This document shows positions 23,060-34,570 of a stretch of 64,000 nucleotides of DNA, one piece after another; positions within the stretch are counted from its first letter, which is position 1, and the number at the start of each line of letters is the position of its first letter. The translations under genes were made by a program, and so were the position numbers. The notes below the pieces were generated by a model, which made no database searches, was not told the origin of the DNA, and saw only the letters and a program-made list of their open reading frames with translations. Location of the stretch: the NCBI RefSeq assembly GCF_027942865.1, contig NC_134508.1:37755466-37819465 (forward strand). Direction: 5' to 3'. Source of the stretch: Odontesthes bonariensis. Its lineage: Eukaryota; Chordata; Actinopteri; Atheriniformes; Atherinopsidae.

Positions 23060-23210
23060 CTTTCTCACACTCAGTCTTTTAATGACGTAGTCAGTGCACT
23101 ACAAAAGGTCTTACAAAGTAGCTTTTGTGATGGATATTGGTCGCGTGCGTTAACAGACACAGAGACTGACGTTATCAACCATCTGGAGGGAAACTACATG
23201 ATTGGCTGCC
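23060..23210 (-). promoter_or_regulatory. Block A of copy 6 with a damaged paired site
   Basis: The right half TTCTCACA (23062-23069) and the block body (CAGTGCACTACAAAAGG, CATCTGGAGGGAAACTACATG, ATTGGCTGCC) are kept. The left CSL half and most of the 16-base spacer are deleted, and no CACGTG box is present. The paired site is therefore broken although the copy 6 gene is intact. Confidence 0.6.
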
Positions 23211-23362
23211 TCAAATGCTTCTTAAAATCTTGAGATTTTATTATGAATGTTAACACCTGTCAACATTCAAACTATATGTGCACCTATAAAATTTCTAGCT
23301 TCAGAAAAGGTAAAAATTGCATATCATTACCTCATTCAATGTCACTGTTTCATAAGTGAGGG

Positions 23363-23430
23363 TGAAGGGTTGAGACAACTGGCTCTGAAAAGTGACAAAT
23401 ACCACTGGACTAACTTAACTCTGCAGTTGT
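23363..23430. promoter_or_regulatory. Block B of copy 6, degraded
   Basis: Recognised by GGTTGAGACAACTGGCT and CTGCAGTTGTT. The AGTGTGCCAAAT core is worn to AGTGACAAAT. Confidence 0.35.
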
Positions 23431-23691
23431 TAAGTTAGTCCATCAAGTTTATTGAAGACTACCAAAATAAGGAAGGTGTGCATTGCTAAAACAGCATTAT
23501 TTTTGGTCCGCGTGATATTTAAAACAATTATCACTGCCGCTTCAACTCATATTTGTAAAACTATTAGTTAGTTAGTTTAATAAATGTTTATACTGACTGA
23601 ACATCCTTCTATATCAATAGTTAGTATGTTACTCGTAAGCAGGGGTTCCCTTTGACCCCAGCATATTGCCCCTGACCCTGATGCATCTCTT

Positions 23692-23822
23692 CAGGACAGA
23701 GGTCAGCATCTATTACCCTGCTAGAGCTTTGTGAGTGAGCTCCATCTGGTTTCCCACACTCCGTCCCTCAACTCATAACAATACAAGTGTGCCTCATTAT
23801 GCATGTCATGAGGAGACAATAG
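23692..23822. promoter_or_regulatory. Block C of copy 6
   Basis: It opens with TTCAGGACAGAGGTCAGC, a variant shared with the C blocks of copies 7 and 8. It keeps TTTGTGAGTGAGC and GGTTTCCCACACTCCG. Confidence 0.55.
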
Positions 23823-24368
23823 TTCTCCTTAACATTTTTGGCATTCCCCCACATGGTAGAAAAGACTGTTCAATGACGCAAAAATATCCCCACTGCACCT
23901 TTTCTCTGAAGCCAGTACCCTTGTCCATGTAAGAGATTACAACAGTTCATTATTATTCCTCATTAATCCATTTGAAAATGCAATATTCTCCAATTTTATC
24001 TATAATAATTCTACATGTGTATTTGTGAAATGACATTGATATTTCAGTTGTGAATGCTAATATTTTTTTTTGTTTTTAGCTTTTATGTATCTGCAAAGTA
24101 CCTTGTATCACAGTCACCAGCAGAAGTTAAGTTAATGGTCTGTGGCACAGTACTGGAAGCCATGTTTCAGATGGGCTGCAGTTGAGTGTGCTCTTCAACT
24201 GAAAGGCTTGCCCAGTACTGCTGTACTAACAACTGGTAGATATTGCCTGTTATTCCTCATAGAAATGATGAATTAAAGTCATATTTCTAACTAAATCTCA
24301 TGCTGTCACCATTGTGTTGATTGCTTATTCTCACTCAATTAAGATAACTTTTTATTCTATATTCTTAA

Positions 24369-24861
24369 AGGATAAGACCGGTTTTTTGACATTGGGCCCT
24401 TGATTTCACATTATAACATGATGTTCTACTCACTAACGTGGAGGTGCGTCGCTTACTTAAAAAAATCCGGGTTACTAATTTTGAATTTTAGCCGAATGAA
24501 TAAATAGGCAGCAGGTCTGTGGGCTGTCTGTGGCAGTAGCACGACGATGACGTCAGTAACACCCACTTTACGACAAAAAAATCAAAATTACAATAACCCG
24601 GATTTTTTTAAGTAAGCGACGCACCTCCACGTTATCAGTTCTAGTGTAGAGTAATTAATAAATTATAAACAGCATAGTTTGTGCCTGTATGAGCTTGCCC
24701 ATAGGAAACCGTTTCATGGCCGAATATCTCAAGAGAGCAGCCAGACGCCTCGCGAATATCTTCGGAACAGCTCCAAATGACCAACAACAAGCAGGGGTGA
24801 GTAGAACATCATGCTATAATGTGAAATCAAGGGCCCAATGTCAAAAAACCGGTCTTATCCT
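24369..24861. mobile_element. Second palindromic TTAA-flanked element, one arm shortened
   Basis: Same termini and TTAA flanks (24365-24368 and 24862-24865) as the element at 3228. The left arm lacks about 180 bases (CTACTCAC joins directly to TAACGTGGAGG), so only the inner and outer parts of the hairpin can still pair. The right arm is complete. It sits where the coding part of copy 7 should be. Confidence 0.8.
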
Positions 24862-24989
24862 TTAAGCTTTTTTAAAAGCCTATACTTGAGAACGATAATT
24901 GTAATGATTTATCACAAAAGTAAATTGGTACCATCTTACAGACTCAAAATAGGTTTTTCAGAATATGCAAATGCAATGAGAAGAATCAT

Positions 24990-25215
24990 TATTCAGTCCT
25001 CCATAGAACATTTGTCCATCTGTGCTGGCTGCATCCCTCCAAGGATCCACATGTCTATAGGAATGCGTGAGTCTCATTGTGTTTGTAGTTTCTCACAATC
25101 TCGACCAATCACAGAGCCACACAAAAGGATATAGAAATCTGTCCTGCCTCATGCTCAGTAGTCATATTAGTAGATGACAATAGTTAGGCCTCAGGGGAAC
25201 AACTGCAGGACTTGG
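24990..25215 (-). pseudogene. her4: her4-like copy 7, promoter relic only
   Basis: TGCTGGCTGCATCCCTCC, GGAATGCGTGAGTCTCATTG, a CSL-like TTTCTCACAA and CGACCAATCACAGAG align in order with the promoters of living copies. The TATA box is broken, and the exons are gone. Blocks A, B and C of this unit still stand to the right. Confidence 0.7.
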
Positions 25216-25764
25216 GGGAGATATAACAAGACTCGCAGAGCTCCATATAAATCAGTTTGCACAGTTTGCATTATATGTATAAATATAAAGGGATATTTTG
25301 AATTATTGATAAACATTAGGGTAAAGTTAATCATTTACAATAAAAGCTGAAGACTAAACTGCCCAGATGGTTTTTTATAGTCTTTAGTTGTTTCAGAAGC
25401 TGAGAAAAATAAACGGTTTTATCAAACAGTTTTAAGATAAAAAAAAAAAAACATTCAGGATTTCGAAGGCTTTTTCAAATTAAGCTTTAAGTGTCGTGGG
25501 TTAAACCCAAAAATCATCCCATTATAAGTAGATGAAGTGCAATGCAAATTTAAAACAAATGTTTCAACTTTAAATATCTTCTGTCCAGTATTACGAGGTA
25601 ATTTTGATCATTACAGTGTTTGTGGAAAATCACTTCTTTGCTTTCATTTTCAAATGTAAGGTTTTGTCACCTTCTTAAAGCTGCAGGACATAGAAACAGA
25701 AGTCACTGATATTTTCTTGAATTATGCAGTAATGATTTCAACTCAGAATGTTTTGCTGATGCCA

Positions 25765-25980
25765 GGATGTAGCAGGTGTGTTCTCTGTCTTGTTAATTGT
25801 TGTTGGTGTGAGTAGAAAGTTGCTCTCAGTTTCCCACACTCAGTTTCTGAATGATGTGGTCAATGCACCACAAAAGGACTTTGAGGGGAGCTTTTGTAAC
25901 AGCCGCCGGTCTTACGATCTAACAGACACAGAGACTGACGTCATCAACCATCTGGAGGGAAACTACACGATTGGCTGCCT
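25765..25980 (-). promoter_or_regulatory. Block A of dead copy 7, paired site intact
   Basis: TGTGAGTA, 16 bases, TTCCCACA lies at 25807-25838. A CRE-like TGACGTCA follows near 25937, then CATCTGGAGGGAAACTAC and ATTGGCTGCC. There is no CACGTG box. The associated gene is deleted, so any present role would be on other copies. Confidence 0.7.
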
Positions 25981-26149
25981 TACAAATTTGATAATACCTA
26001 AAAATATAATCTAACAAAACCATTTGTGAACAACAATACTCAACTGGCTTCCTCTTCAGTTTACAGTTGTGGGAAATCTACATTTTCAATCAGCGAGAAT
26101 CTTTTTTTTTGTCATTAGGTTATTCAAACGGTGTCTTTGATTTCAAGAG

Positions 26150-26275
26150 AGGTTAAGACAGCTGTTTTGTGAAGTGTGCCAACTTCGTCTGCACAATAGT
26201 TGGTTGCTGCTGTTGTTAAAAATGCAAATTAATGTGAACTTTGACTCTCCTTCGCAGAGCTTTCCCACACTCTTT
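26150..26275. promoter_or_regulatory. Block B of copy 7
   Basis: A CAGCTG E-box is at 26159-26164. GAAGTGTGCCAACTTC follows, then TGCAAAT, and a CSL site TTCCCACA at 26262-26269. Confidence 0.55.
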
Positions 26276-26480
26276 TCATTATTGAAAGTTTGGCAGATTT
26301 CTAAAGTTGGCAACTAAAGTGTTACCGTGACCATAAATTGAATTAGATTTTTCATATTGCATTTTATATTCTAAGAAAGAAAAATTAGTTTGGACACATG
26401 CAGATAATTACTAAATCCCTTAAAACTGCAGACATCTGGAGCACTGTTCAAAGATAGTCTGAATAAGAGTAACAGTCAGT

Positions 26481-26962
26481 GGGTCTACATGATGAGATTA
26501 ATTCGATTATAGCTATAGTTGGATTATGCTCCTTATTTGGGCAAGGGCAATTATCCAAGTATATATGGTGGTGAATAAATGGAATCATTGGCACAGTTGA
26601 CCTCTTCACCACCAACAACAACAAACTCAGGCATTCGAGAAAGATGGCGAGCGAAGAGCAAGATGGTGCTATGTCCCTCTACATTTTGTCTGTGATGAGC
26701 TGCTTATTGCGCAAACGTGATGCACAACGGCGCATTCTCCATCGCGTTGTTTGTTTCTTTCCGACAGCGGCGACAACAACAGTAATATCGTCTCCTTCGA
26801 CTTCCAGGTAGCGACTCTGGGGAAAAAATCTCGAGCATGCGAATGCTTCATCGTCTACAAGCACGTTTAGTGCGACTATCAACCGAGTTATCTCGGGGTC
26901 TTAATCCGTCTGCGAGTAACCCGTTCCAGTCCAATTTTTAGTCAAACTAAGGTGTGTACATG
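26481..26962. mobile_element. Possible short DNA transposon (Harbinger-like guess)
   Basis: The segment is richer in G, C and CpG than its surroundings. It begins GGGTCTACATGATGAGATT and closes with a roughly inverted GGTGTGTACATGAAC. Both ends resemble the TACATG-containing ends of short DNA elements in fish. Its inside carries a brief open frame, MASEEQDGAMSLYILS, with no domain I can name. The ends match only loosely, so the family is a guess. Confidence 0.35.
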
Positions 26963-26969
26963 AACTATA

Positions 26970-27750
26970 TAACTCAGTCTCATTGTAATTTAGCCATTAA
27001 TTAATTCTTTCAGTGCCATGTAACCCCACTGATTGTCAACTCAACATAAGTTAATGGGACCTTTCATTTGCACACTTAAATCCCAACACATTTGAATAGT
27101 GCGATCATGACAATGCTATGTTTGAAGGAGCTTTATGGACCTTTTTAATTACCATTATACATAAGAGTAATAGTTTGTGTTTTATGTAAACAAGAAGGCC
27201 AATGTTCTCATTCACTGAACATGTCATCGTTGTAAATTATGTTGTAGATAGACAGGATTGGGGTTTGTGATGTGTTCAAGCACAGTGTTTTAACTGGGTT
27301 AAAGTCTATTCACATCTGAAATCTGATTTCCAGTTATTGAAAGACATTCTCATGGACAGTACTGTGATTACCTCACACCACTACACAGACATGTGGAACA
27401 GCATTACTTATTCAAGATCACTTGAGTTGAGAGATGGGTCTTTTCACAACATTCTTTACTGAGGTCTGGGGGTATTTAGTATGATAAATAAAAGGTAATG
27501 TTGAGTTGGTAAAGTATGCAAGTTTTCTTCCTTGATTTGAAACTTTAGTGATCTTTTAGAGCTCCTCCACAAGAGACCATTCAAAAATCTTCTTTAAGAA
27601 AACTGTAGAGAGAAAATACTCTTGATCATTTGGCAATGTGACTGCAATCATTTTAACTTGTTAATCATTTAAACTGAAGAATAGATTTGCAAGACTGATT
27701 TCTGACATGTATAGATATAGTTATTGGGCTGTTACCTTATATAATGTTTG
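26970..27750. other. Spacer, nothing recognised
   Basis: AT-rich sequence between the possible DNA element and block C of copy 7. No open frame or array block is visible. Confidence 0.35.
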
Positions 27751-27752
27751 TT

Positions 27753-27880
27753 CAGGACAGAGGTCAGCATTGATAGTCCCACTGGTGCTCTGAGAGTAAG
27801 TCTTCTCTGGTTTTCCACAATCTGCCCTATACTGCTTTTACTATAGGACCAATTCTCTATATACATCACACAAGAAATGT
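27753..27880. promoter_or_regulatory. Block C of copy 7, weakened
   Basis: TTCAGGACAGAGGTCAGCAT is preserved. The CSL core reads TTTTCCACAATC, a mismatch at a critical base. Confidence 0.45.
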
Positions 27881-28225
27881 GTGGCCTTTTTAAAAGACAT
27901 GACAACTTATAAAGTTTCCAAATCCCAACATGTCAGACTGAATCGTCTTATATTCTAAAAAAATGAATACAGACATCCTCATGTAGTTGCACGACATGCC
28001 TTTATGCTTCTTTACAAACCACTGCATTACGGAATGCATGTGACGAGCTTTGCTAGTTTATCAAAATTAGTTTCAATCAGTTTCAAATGACTTGAAACTC
28101 ATTTTTAAGTTTTGAATGATGTAGTATATTTTTGTTATAAGTATCAGAGAGGAAAACATGGTATATCTGTGCATTACGAGAAGAAACACACAAACACAAA
28201 TGCAGCTGATGGTGCAAAATTTTTG

Positions 28226-28231
28226 TTTATT
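28226..28231 (-). promoter_or_regulatory. Poly(A) signal of copy 8
   Basis: Minus-strand AATAAA within GTTTGAAATAAAC, a context shared with copies 9-13 and different from copies 1-6. Confidence 0.65.
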
Positions 28232-29155
28232 TCAAACAATCTCAGTCAAATCTATAAAAACACCAAAAGGAGTCACAAACATGTGATAATACATCACACA
28301 GTATAACATGAATCATCATTCTGTTTTTCATAAAACATTTCCAAAAGAGTACAATCTGCACTTTATAAAAATCATAAGAAAAAACTGACCCTGGAACAGA
28401 TCATGTTGAGATCATCACAAAGGGATGTGAGCAGGTTTATAATATTTTCATTGAAAATAAGAATTCATTCTCTTTGCAGACAGAGTCATGCTGATAAGCT
28501 CTCCTTTAGACAAAGGCTTATTTTTACCTGATCTGATAACAGATAAATACTAAGTTATTAAGAAGTAACACATTCCCTTCCATCATGTATCATCAGAAAG
28601 TGATTTACCATTTTACAAACAATAACAACAAAACTTTGTTTGCTTTACTTTTAATCACATTTCTACACCAATTTGATGAATGTTATTTCTTAAAATGAAA
28701 GTCAGTATTGACTATTTCCATAGGAAATGTTTTTTTCACGTATAAAAGGCAGAGTATATAAAATAGAATTTTCTGAACATAGAGAAGATAAGTCCTTAAA
28801 ATTAGAATAATTCAGTTCACAAAACTGTGAATTCATAGTAAATGAACCAACTCTCTGTACATAGAGATGAATGAGTCCTTAACCTTTCATAGAAATTAGT
28901 TCCAATAATCTCTGACCAACATGGTCGTTATAACTTGTCAGTCCCATGACAAAATGTTTTCTTTCTTAACTTGAAAAATATAGTTGTTGTCATTTCCTTA
29001 GGAAACGTCATGTTGTGAACAAAAATCACAAAATAAAGTCTTCTGTACAAACAGAAACATTAGTCCAACGAAAACCTGTTAAAAATTCAGTCATGTTATC
29101 TTTGACCAATATGGTCTTCTCAGGTTTTCTGGTAGTAACTTCAGTCTGTGAGTGT

Positions 29156-29755
29156 CTACCACGGCCTCCAGGGGGCGCTGTTGTCTGGACTCTTCTCTTT
29201 GGTGATGCTGGTCTGGACTGTGGAGCTCAGAGGAGAGAAGTCAGCCTCTCTCCGGTTCTTATCAGAAGAAGACTGCAGCTTGTTGAAGTGGGTCAGCAGT
29301 CTTCTCTGGGACTGTGTCTCCTCATCCTCCTTTGACAGGAAGTGACTCATCTGTTGGACACAGCTGGAGTAGCCCTGATCAACAGCTGCTGAGTCCACAG
29401 CTTGATGCTGCTGCTGCAGCCGTCTCAGGAAGCAAACGGTCATCTCCAGGATGTCTGCTTTCTCCAGCTTGGAGTCTGACTGCTGTTTGAAGAACTCTGA
29501 ACCCAGGAGAGACTTGAGATGCTCAATGCTGCTGTTGATTCGCTCTCTGCGTAACTTCTCCACCAGCGGCTTTCTGAGCTGCAGAAACAACAACAAAGTC
29601 ATTAATAAACATATTCAGCAGGGTAGTGTTGGTGTCAATAAAAAACAATCTATCAATATTGCTGACTGACTCTTCATGAATCTCATATTTACCTTGTGGT
29701 TCAGAGTCAGATGCTGCTGAGAGTTGGTCATTGCTGCAGTGATTGTAGGTGCCAT
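29156..29755 (-). CDS. her4: her4-like copy 8: full-length repressor (161 aa)
   Basis: Exon 1 is 29755-29693, exon 2 is 29578-29156, and the intron is 114 bases. The frame is intact from MAPTIT to WRPW, with bHLH and Orange as in copy 6. It differs from copy 6 at three residues: Q41H at the end of helix 1, P48S in the loop and H83D between helix 2 and Orange. Q41H lies next to the helix-1 face and could affect dimer choice. Its 3' UTR is about 0.93 kb. Confidence 0.88.
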
Positions 29756-29814
29756 GGTTGGATCTCTGTGCTGTAGAGGTCTCTGTAGAGAATCTGATCT
29801 CTGCTGGCTTCATC

Positions 29815-30050
29815 CCTCCTACTTATAGTCCCACATCTCCATATGAATGCGTGGGTCTTGGTCTCGTTCAGGTTTCTCACAGTTTTGACCAATCAGAGTG
29901 CAGGGAAATAGAGAATAGAAGTCTGTCGTGACACATGTTCAGTGGTCATACTAGTAGGGGACGATAGTTAGATCTCAGGGGAACAGGTGGAGGACTGGGG
30001 GGAGATGGAGACTCACTGAGATCTGTGGGAAACTGAGAACCACGTGACTC
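29815..30050 (-). promoter_or_regulatory. Promoter of copy 8
   Basis: The TATA box (minus-strand TATAAGT) lies at about 29828-29821, the CSL site TGTGAGAA at 29881-29874 and the plus-strand CCAATC near 29889. A plus-strand TGTGGGAA lies near 30025, shortly before a CACGTG at about 30040 (CCACGTGACTC). Confidence 0.7.
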
Positions 30051-30349
30051 TTTACAAAGAGCAGATTTGCTGCCTGATGCGAAGATTGAATACGTTCACT
30101 GAGCCTTCTCACATCATTCCATCACTTATTTTAAACCACATACGATTTGTATAAATTTGTTTTAAAGAGAACGTTGTCTGAATAAAACACTCATCCAGAA
30201 CTTTGTGGCTGCAATCAGTGACAGTGTTTTGTACTCTGATGGGTGTTTTAACTGCTCTCTATCATATATGAATTCCATCTTGTGTTTTAACAGTTTGCAA
30301 ATCATTGGAGAACATCTGTATGTTTACTTGAAAACTGAGGCGGTCCTTA

Positions 30350-30570
30350 TGTCCAGATGTGGTAGGTGTGTCCTCTGCCTTGTGTTTAATAGTTTAGTGG
30401 GAGCAGAATGTTTCTCTCAGTTTCCCACCCTTAGTCTTTGAACGATGTGGTCTGTACTTTGAATGGACTTTGAAAGGAGCCTTTATGACTGGTGCTGGTT
30501 GTGTGCTGTGACAGAGCCTGACAATACCAACCATCTGGAGGGAAACTACATGACTGGCTGCCTCACAGAT
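30350..30570 (-). promoter_or_regulatory. Block A of copy 8, left CSL half weakened
   Basis: The halves at 30398-30405 (TGGGAGCA) and 30422-30429 (TTCCCACC) keep the 16-base spacing, but both have drifted from consensus. The block body with CATCTGGAGGGAAACTACATG is well kept. Confidence 0.6.
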
Positions 30571-30644
30571 TTCATTCAAACTTTTGGCTGGAGGGAACTT
30601 ATAGATTGATGCCATCAACCCATTCAACATTCCCGCTTCATAAA

Positions 30645-30725
30645 GGTGCTGACACTGCTGGTTGTGAAGTGTGCCAAATCCCACCAGACAAATGTCTCCT
30701 GCTGTGGTTGTTAAAGATGCTCATG
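30645..30725. promoter_or_regulatory. Block B of copy 8, first
   Basis: It contains GAAGTGTGCCAAATCCCACC and TGCTGTGGTTGTTAAAG. No CACGTG is present. Confidence 0.5.
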
Positions 30726-31171
30726 AAACTCAGTTATCCAGAACATTTACACTCTTCCTACTGACTTTGTATGCCTGTCATATCAAAACAGGAGTTAATT
30801 TTTTCATTTCACAGTTTTTTTCGATAGATCCTCAAAGAGTTGAACGTCAATCCTTTACCTTACATTTTAAATATCATCAAACATGCCGAGATTAACAAAA
30901 TGGCAAAATATTTCTTCACTGTTTACAATCATCACTGTGCACTCCCTGTGCATTCATGGTGAACATTATTTTGGTTTCTTTCACTGTTTTTTCATTTTCA
31001 TAATATTATAGTTTTAAACTCGAATTTTCTTTTTTCATTTAATTTATCTTGTCATGTCACGTACCTAAATATTAGTTTTTCCGAATCTGAAGACATGTCT
31101 TCTATACAGGATAAATGTAGTTGAGTTAGGACTAACTCTAGTTTCACTTCAGTTTTTCTTACCTTGCGTTT

Positions 31172-31300
31172 CTTCATGACAGAGGTCAGCATCTATTGTC
31201 CTGCAGGGGCTCTGTGAGTGAGTTTCCTCTGGTTTCCCACACTCTGTTCTTTCACTGCTTTCACAAGAGAAAATCAATAGATGTGTGTCTCCTTGCCCAG
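31172..31300. promoter_or_regulatory. Block C of copy 8, first
   Basis: TCTGTGAGTGAGTTTCCTC and GGTTTCCCACACTCTG are well preserved. The halves TGTGAGTG and TTCCCACA are separated by 13 bases (31213-31241). Confidence 0.6.
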
Positions 31301-31309
31301 CATATTTTA

Positions 31310-32120
31310 ATAGAATAGTTCCCCCAAAGGTTTTGGTATTTCACCACCTGGAACTGAGGACAGCTCTAACGTGGTGATTAAGCAATTTGTTTATCTTCAG
31401 TGCTCAAGTTAAGATGCTATGAAAACATATCCATCACCAACTTTTATCACTTTGAGTTGTGTCATCAGCAGGTGGATGAATAAGAGAAAAATGAAGAAAG
31501 ATTTTCAGGAGTTTGTCACCGCTGTTTACATTTGGATTATTCCTTTATATTGGTAAGTATTACCTGAGTTAATTCTGTAGAAACAGATTACTTTTCATCT
31601 GCTAAGTTTTGTGATATTGCTACATCACAATTTAATAACAATTGCTGTTTTCATCTGCTCTCATTGCATGAACATTTTTTTAAATGCATTACACACCTCA
31701 AGAGAGTGTAAAACCTTTAAAAAATGCATCCAAAACACAGATGATGAGAAGAGTTTCACATTTCTTCATCACCAAAATTGTAGGTATAAATTCTGATTTT
31801 TATCATTGAATTACAGAAATATTAAAAGATGTAGCAAAGCTTCATGGAATTTGTAAGAAGCAATAAAGAATGCTTCTACAGGATGCTGATGACACTAAAC
31901 ATTAAAATAGAAAACTGGTTGCACATCCAAGATTTTTTACTCATAATTCCTGAGTTGAAGAGCAGTCACGTTACAATTTACACTTCACCAACCAAATTAG
32001 GGGAAAGGTACGAGTACAAGTGACTTTTTTTTGTAGCTCTTAATTACCATCAAAACTATGTAAATATCGACAAGACACTCAAAGCATGGAATAGAGCATG
32101 GTTAAGTTTAAGCTAAGGGT
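31310..32120. other. Spacer, nothing recognised
   Basis: AT-rich, without genes or elements I can name. Confidence 0.35.
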
Positions 32121-32124
32121 GGGA

Positions 32125-32240
32125 GAGTGAAGCAGCTGCTTTTTGACACGTGCCAAATCCCTTTGGAGAATGGTTGACTGCTGGTGGGGTTGAAGGGGCT
32201 AATCATCCTCAGTTCTGCTCTCCAGAGCTTTCACTGTCCA
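32125..32240. promoter_or_regulatory. Block B with near-palindromic CACGTG site
   Basis: A CAGCTG E-box (32133-32138) is followed by TTTTGACACGTGCCAAATCC (CACGTG box at 32145-32154). It differs by one base from the perfect TTTGGCACGTGCCAAA of the younger units, so it is either their precursor or a worn copy. Confidence 0.6.
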
Positions 32241-32259
32241 ATAAATGACATAAAGGCTT

Positions 32260-33030
32260 GCGCTTCAATCCAAATTGATATTTTGAGGATTATTATTTTG
32301 ACACATTGAATGAGTTTGTTTTGCATTTTACAGCAAAACAAATTCTAATTTGAAAAAAATAGATGGACAAGTTGTGGACAACAGAAACAGGGATTCATCC
32401 ATTTAGATTAAATGCTTGATAGATTTTCATTGTTAATTTCTCATTTTTATCATCAAAGGTCTAAGTATAATAACCGATTACAGTCATGTTCTATCAGCAG
32501 AACACTGACCTGCAACGTTGTCCAGTACTTTTCCAATACTGTAATCCCAGAACATGTCATTGACGATCACCAACTTAAACAGTAAAATTTGAAAATCAAA
32601 AAAATGTTTCTATATTTTTTTCATTTGACCTCACTGACAGATATGTCACCAAATAAAAGTTAATAGTTCTTATTCATAATTTCAAGTTTCAATGTGCTTT
32701 TCATGAACCAAAATAAAAAGAGAAGTGAATGAAATAACAATAGGATGAATGAATGGAATATTAAAGTATGAATAATCTAAAATAAACTGTGAAACAGTTA
32801 ACATCTGAATTGAAAACATGGACACAAACTACCATGAATTACATAAAAGTGAATTTTTGTTTAAACAAGTATATTTTCAGAAGAGCTATATTCTGTTATG
32901 ATATGGAAATAATGCCTTTGTAAAGGTACAGCTTTAACAAATAGAAAAAAATTACAAACTTAATATGTTTTCTGTCCTGGAAAAAAGGAACTTGACGGAA
33001 GTTTCCATTTTGGAGATCAGCCTCACTGTT
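32260..33030. other. Spacer, nothing recognised
   Basis: Very AT-rich, with no gene or known element. Confidence 0.35.
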
Positions 33031-33042
33031 AACATGCTTCTC

Positions 33043-33190
33043 TTCAGGTCAAAGGTCTGGATCTATTGTCCCACAGCGGCTCTGAGAGTGAGCTTCCTCT
33101 GCTTTCCCACAATCCTTTTCATTGCTTTCACAATAGAAGTGTGCCTCATTATACATCACATTAGATACACTGTCAAGCCTCTCGAATGAC
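33043..33190. promoter_or_regulatory. Block C, second in this interval
   Basis: CTTCAGGTCAAAGGTCTGG to CCTCATTATACATCACATT is almost the same as the block at 35380, so this piece was copied recently. The CSL core reads TTTCCCACAATCC. Confidence 0.6.
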
Positions 33191-33370
33191 GGAAACTAGG
33201 TGGAGCAGGTTTTTTTAACATCATATTATTCTTTTAGGAGGTGTGATCATGTGATCATTTCAGTCAGTGAAGATGTTACATTTAGGCCCTTTAACTGAGT
33301 TAGTCAAGTCACTACTATGGATAGTTCCCACTGTATACACCTTCATTATCCGCTTTGAATGCAGCATAGT

Positions 33371-33551
33371 ACCACAGACACCCCTTATACAGAGTCTGTA
33401 GTCCTCGCTGCAGCTGGCTCCGGTTCAAACCCCAGATCGGACGGCCCTTTGCTGTGTGTTATTCCCCCTCTCTCTGCCCCCTGCTTCCTGTCTCTCTCCA
33501 CTGTCCTATACAATAAAGGCATAAAAAGCCCCCCCCCCCAAAAAAAAAAAG
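33371..33551 (+). mobile_element. tRNA-derived SINE, 5' truncated by a duplication junction
   Basis: Box B GGTTCAAACCC lies at 33422-33432. The body closes in CAATAAAGGCATAAAAAGCC and a C-run and A-run. Its 5' part with box A is missing: the sequence enters the SINE at ACCACAGACA directly from DNA homologous to 35680-35709. The complete sibling is at 41083. Confidence 0.75.
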
Positions 33552-34084
33552 AAAAGTAGGTATACTTGGCTCAAGACCCCATTTTTATTTTATGAAAAAG
33601 CACCAGCTCTGTCAGAAAGGACATGAATTGATAAATAATGGATCTTATTATCTTATTAAAAATATTTTATTTTTGCTAGAATGCGTCATTTGAACCACAA
33701 TAAAGTAACTTTTGAACTCATTGATTTGAGTTTTCATTCAGAAAACTTTAGATTTCAACTCTCATACCAATTAAAACATTTTTTATGAAAGATATTTGGC
33801 CCACATTCGTTCTGTTACTAACATACTTACATAGAAGGTGGAACCAGTTTCTCACAATAGCTCCCAGATATCTCTGGTCATTGAACCAAAACTGGAATTC
33901 AGTGGATCATTTGTGAATGAGTTTTAGATATTTTATAAACATATTCTGATAAAAAGAAACATGAAATGAAGAAAAAACATTTGTATAGTTTGGAAATGTT
34001 CTTCTGATGAGGTGACATTTTGACCATCCAATCCAAACTGTATGTTTGAACCAGAAACTGACTCTAAACTCCAGCTGCATATGT

Positions 34085-34215
34085 GAGGGAGGGAGGATGA
34101 GGCAGCTGCTTTTTGGCACGTGCCAAATCCCTGTAGAGAAAAGTCGACTGCTGGTGGGGTTGATGGTGCTGATAGGACTAAACTCTGATCTCAAAAGCAT
34201 TCCCACACTCTGTCC
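34085..34215. promoter_or_regulatory. Block B with perfect Hes-site palindrome
   Basis: A CAGCTG E-box (34103-34108) is followed by TTTGGCACGTGCCAAA (34112-34127), a perfect 16-base palindrome. The CSL site TTCCCACA is at 34200-34207. CACGTG flanked by GG and CC is the best in-vitro site of E(spl)/Hes dimers. Confidence 0.7.
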
Positions 34216-34570
34216 ATTTAATGTCATTGAGATACGTTTCTACAGCCAGATGGATATTTTGAGATTATTACTTTAATACATAAAGGCTACAAGTTTCTTT
34301 GTTTTTGCAGTTTACACCTTATCAAAGAAAACTGTATGTAATGACAACGAGCCAAAATAAGCTGTCACTGAAACGTTTGGACAAACTTATAGTGTAACTA
34401 CAGATTAAACTCTATGCTTTATGACTATATGTGATACCTGGTTGGAGTCTTACCTGTGCTGCATCATTATTTAACATTTTCTCTTTCTTAGTTGTTCAGT
34501 TTCAAGGAAGTTTAACAGGAATCTCGAAGTGTCAATGATACCAACCAGCTTAATGTGACACCTAATGAAT

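Noticed and set aside
29015-29335. Plus-strand open frames of 106 and 65 codons opposite exon 2, repeated at each young copy
   Set aside because: They lie antisense to the her4-like coding exon, and their conservation follows entirely from the bHLH gene and the duplications. No promoter or domain is seen.
31190-31245. Block C read as a true paired CSL site
   Set aside because: The halves TGTGAGTG and TTCCCACA are 13 bases apart and the left half misses consensus at two bases. Treated as a single CSL-like site instead.
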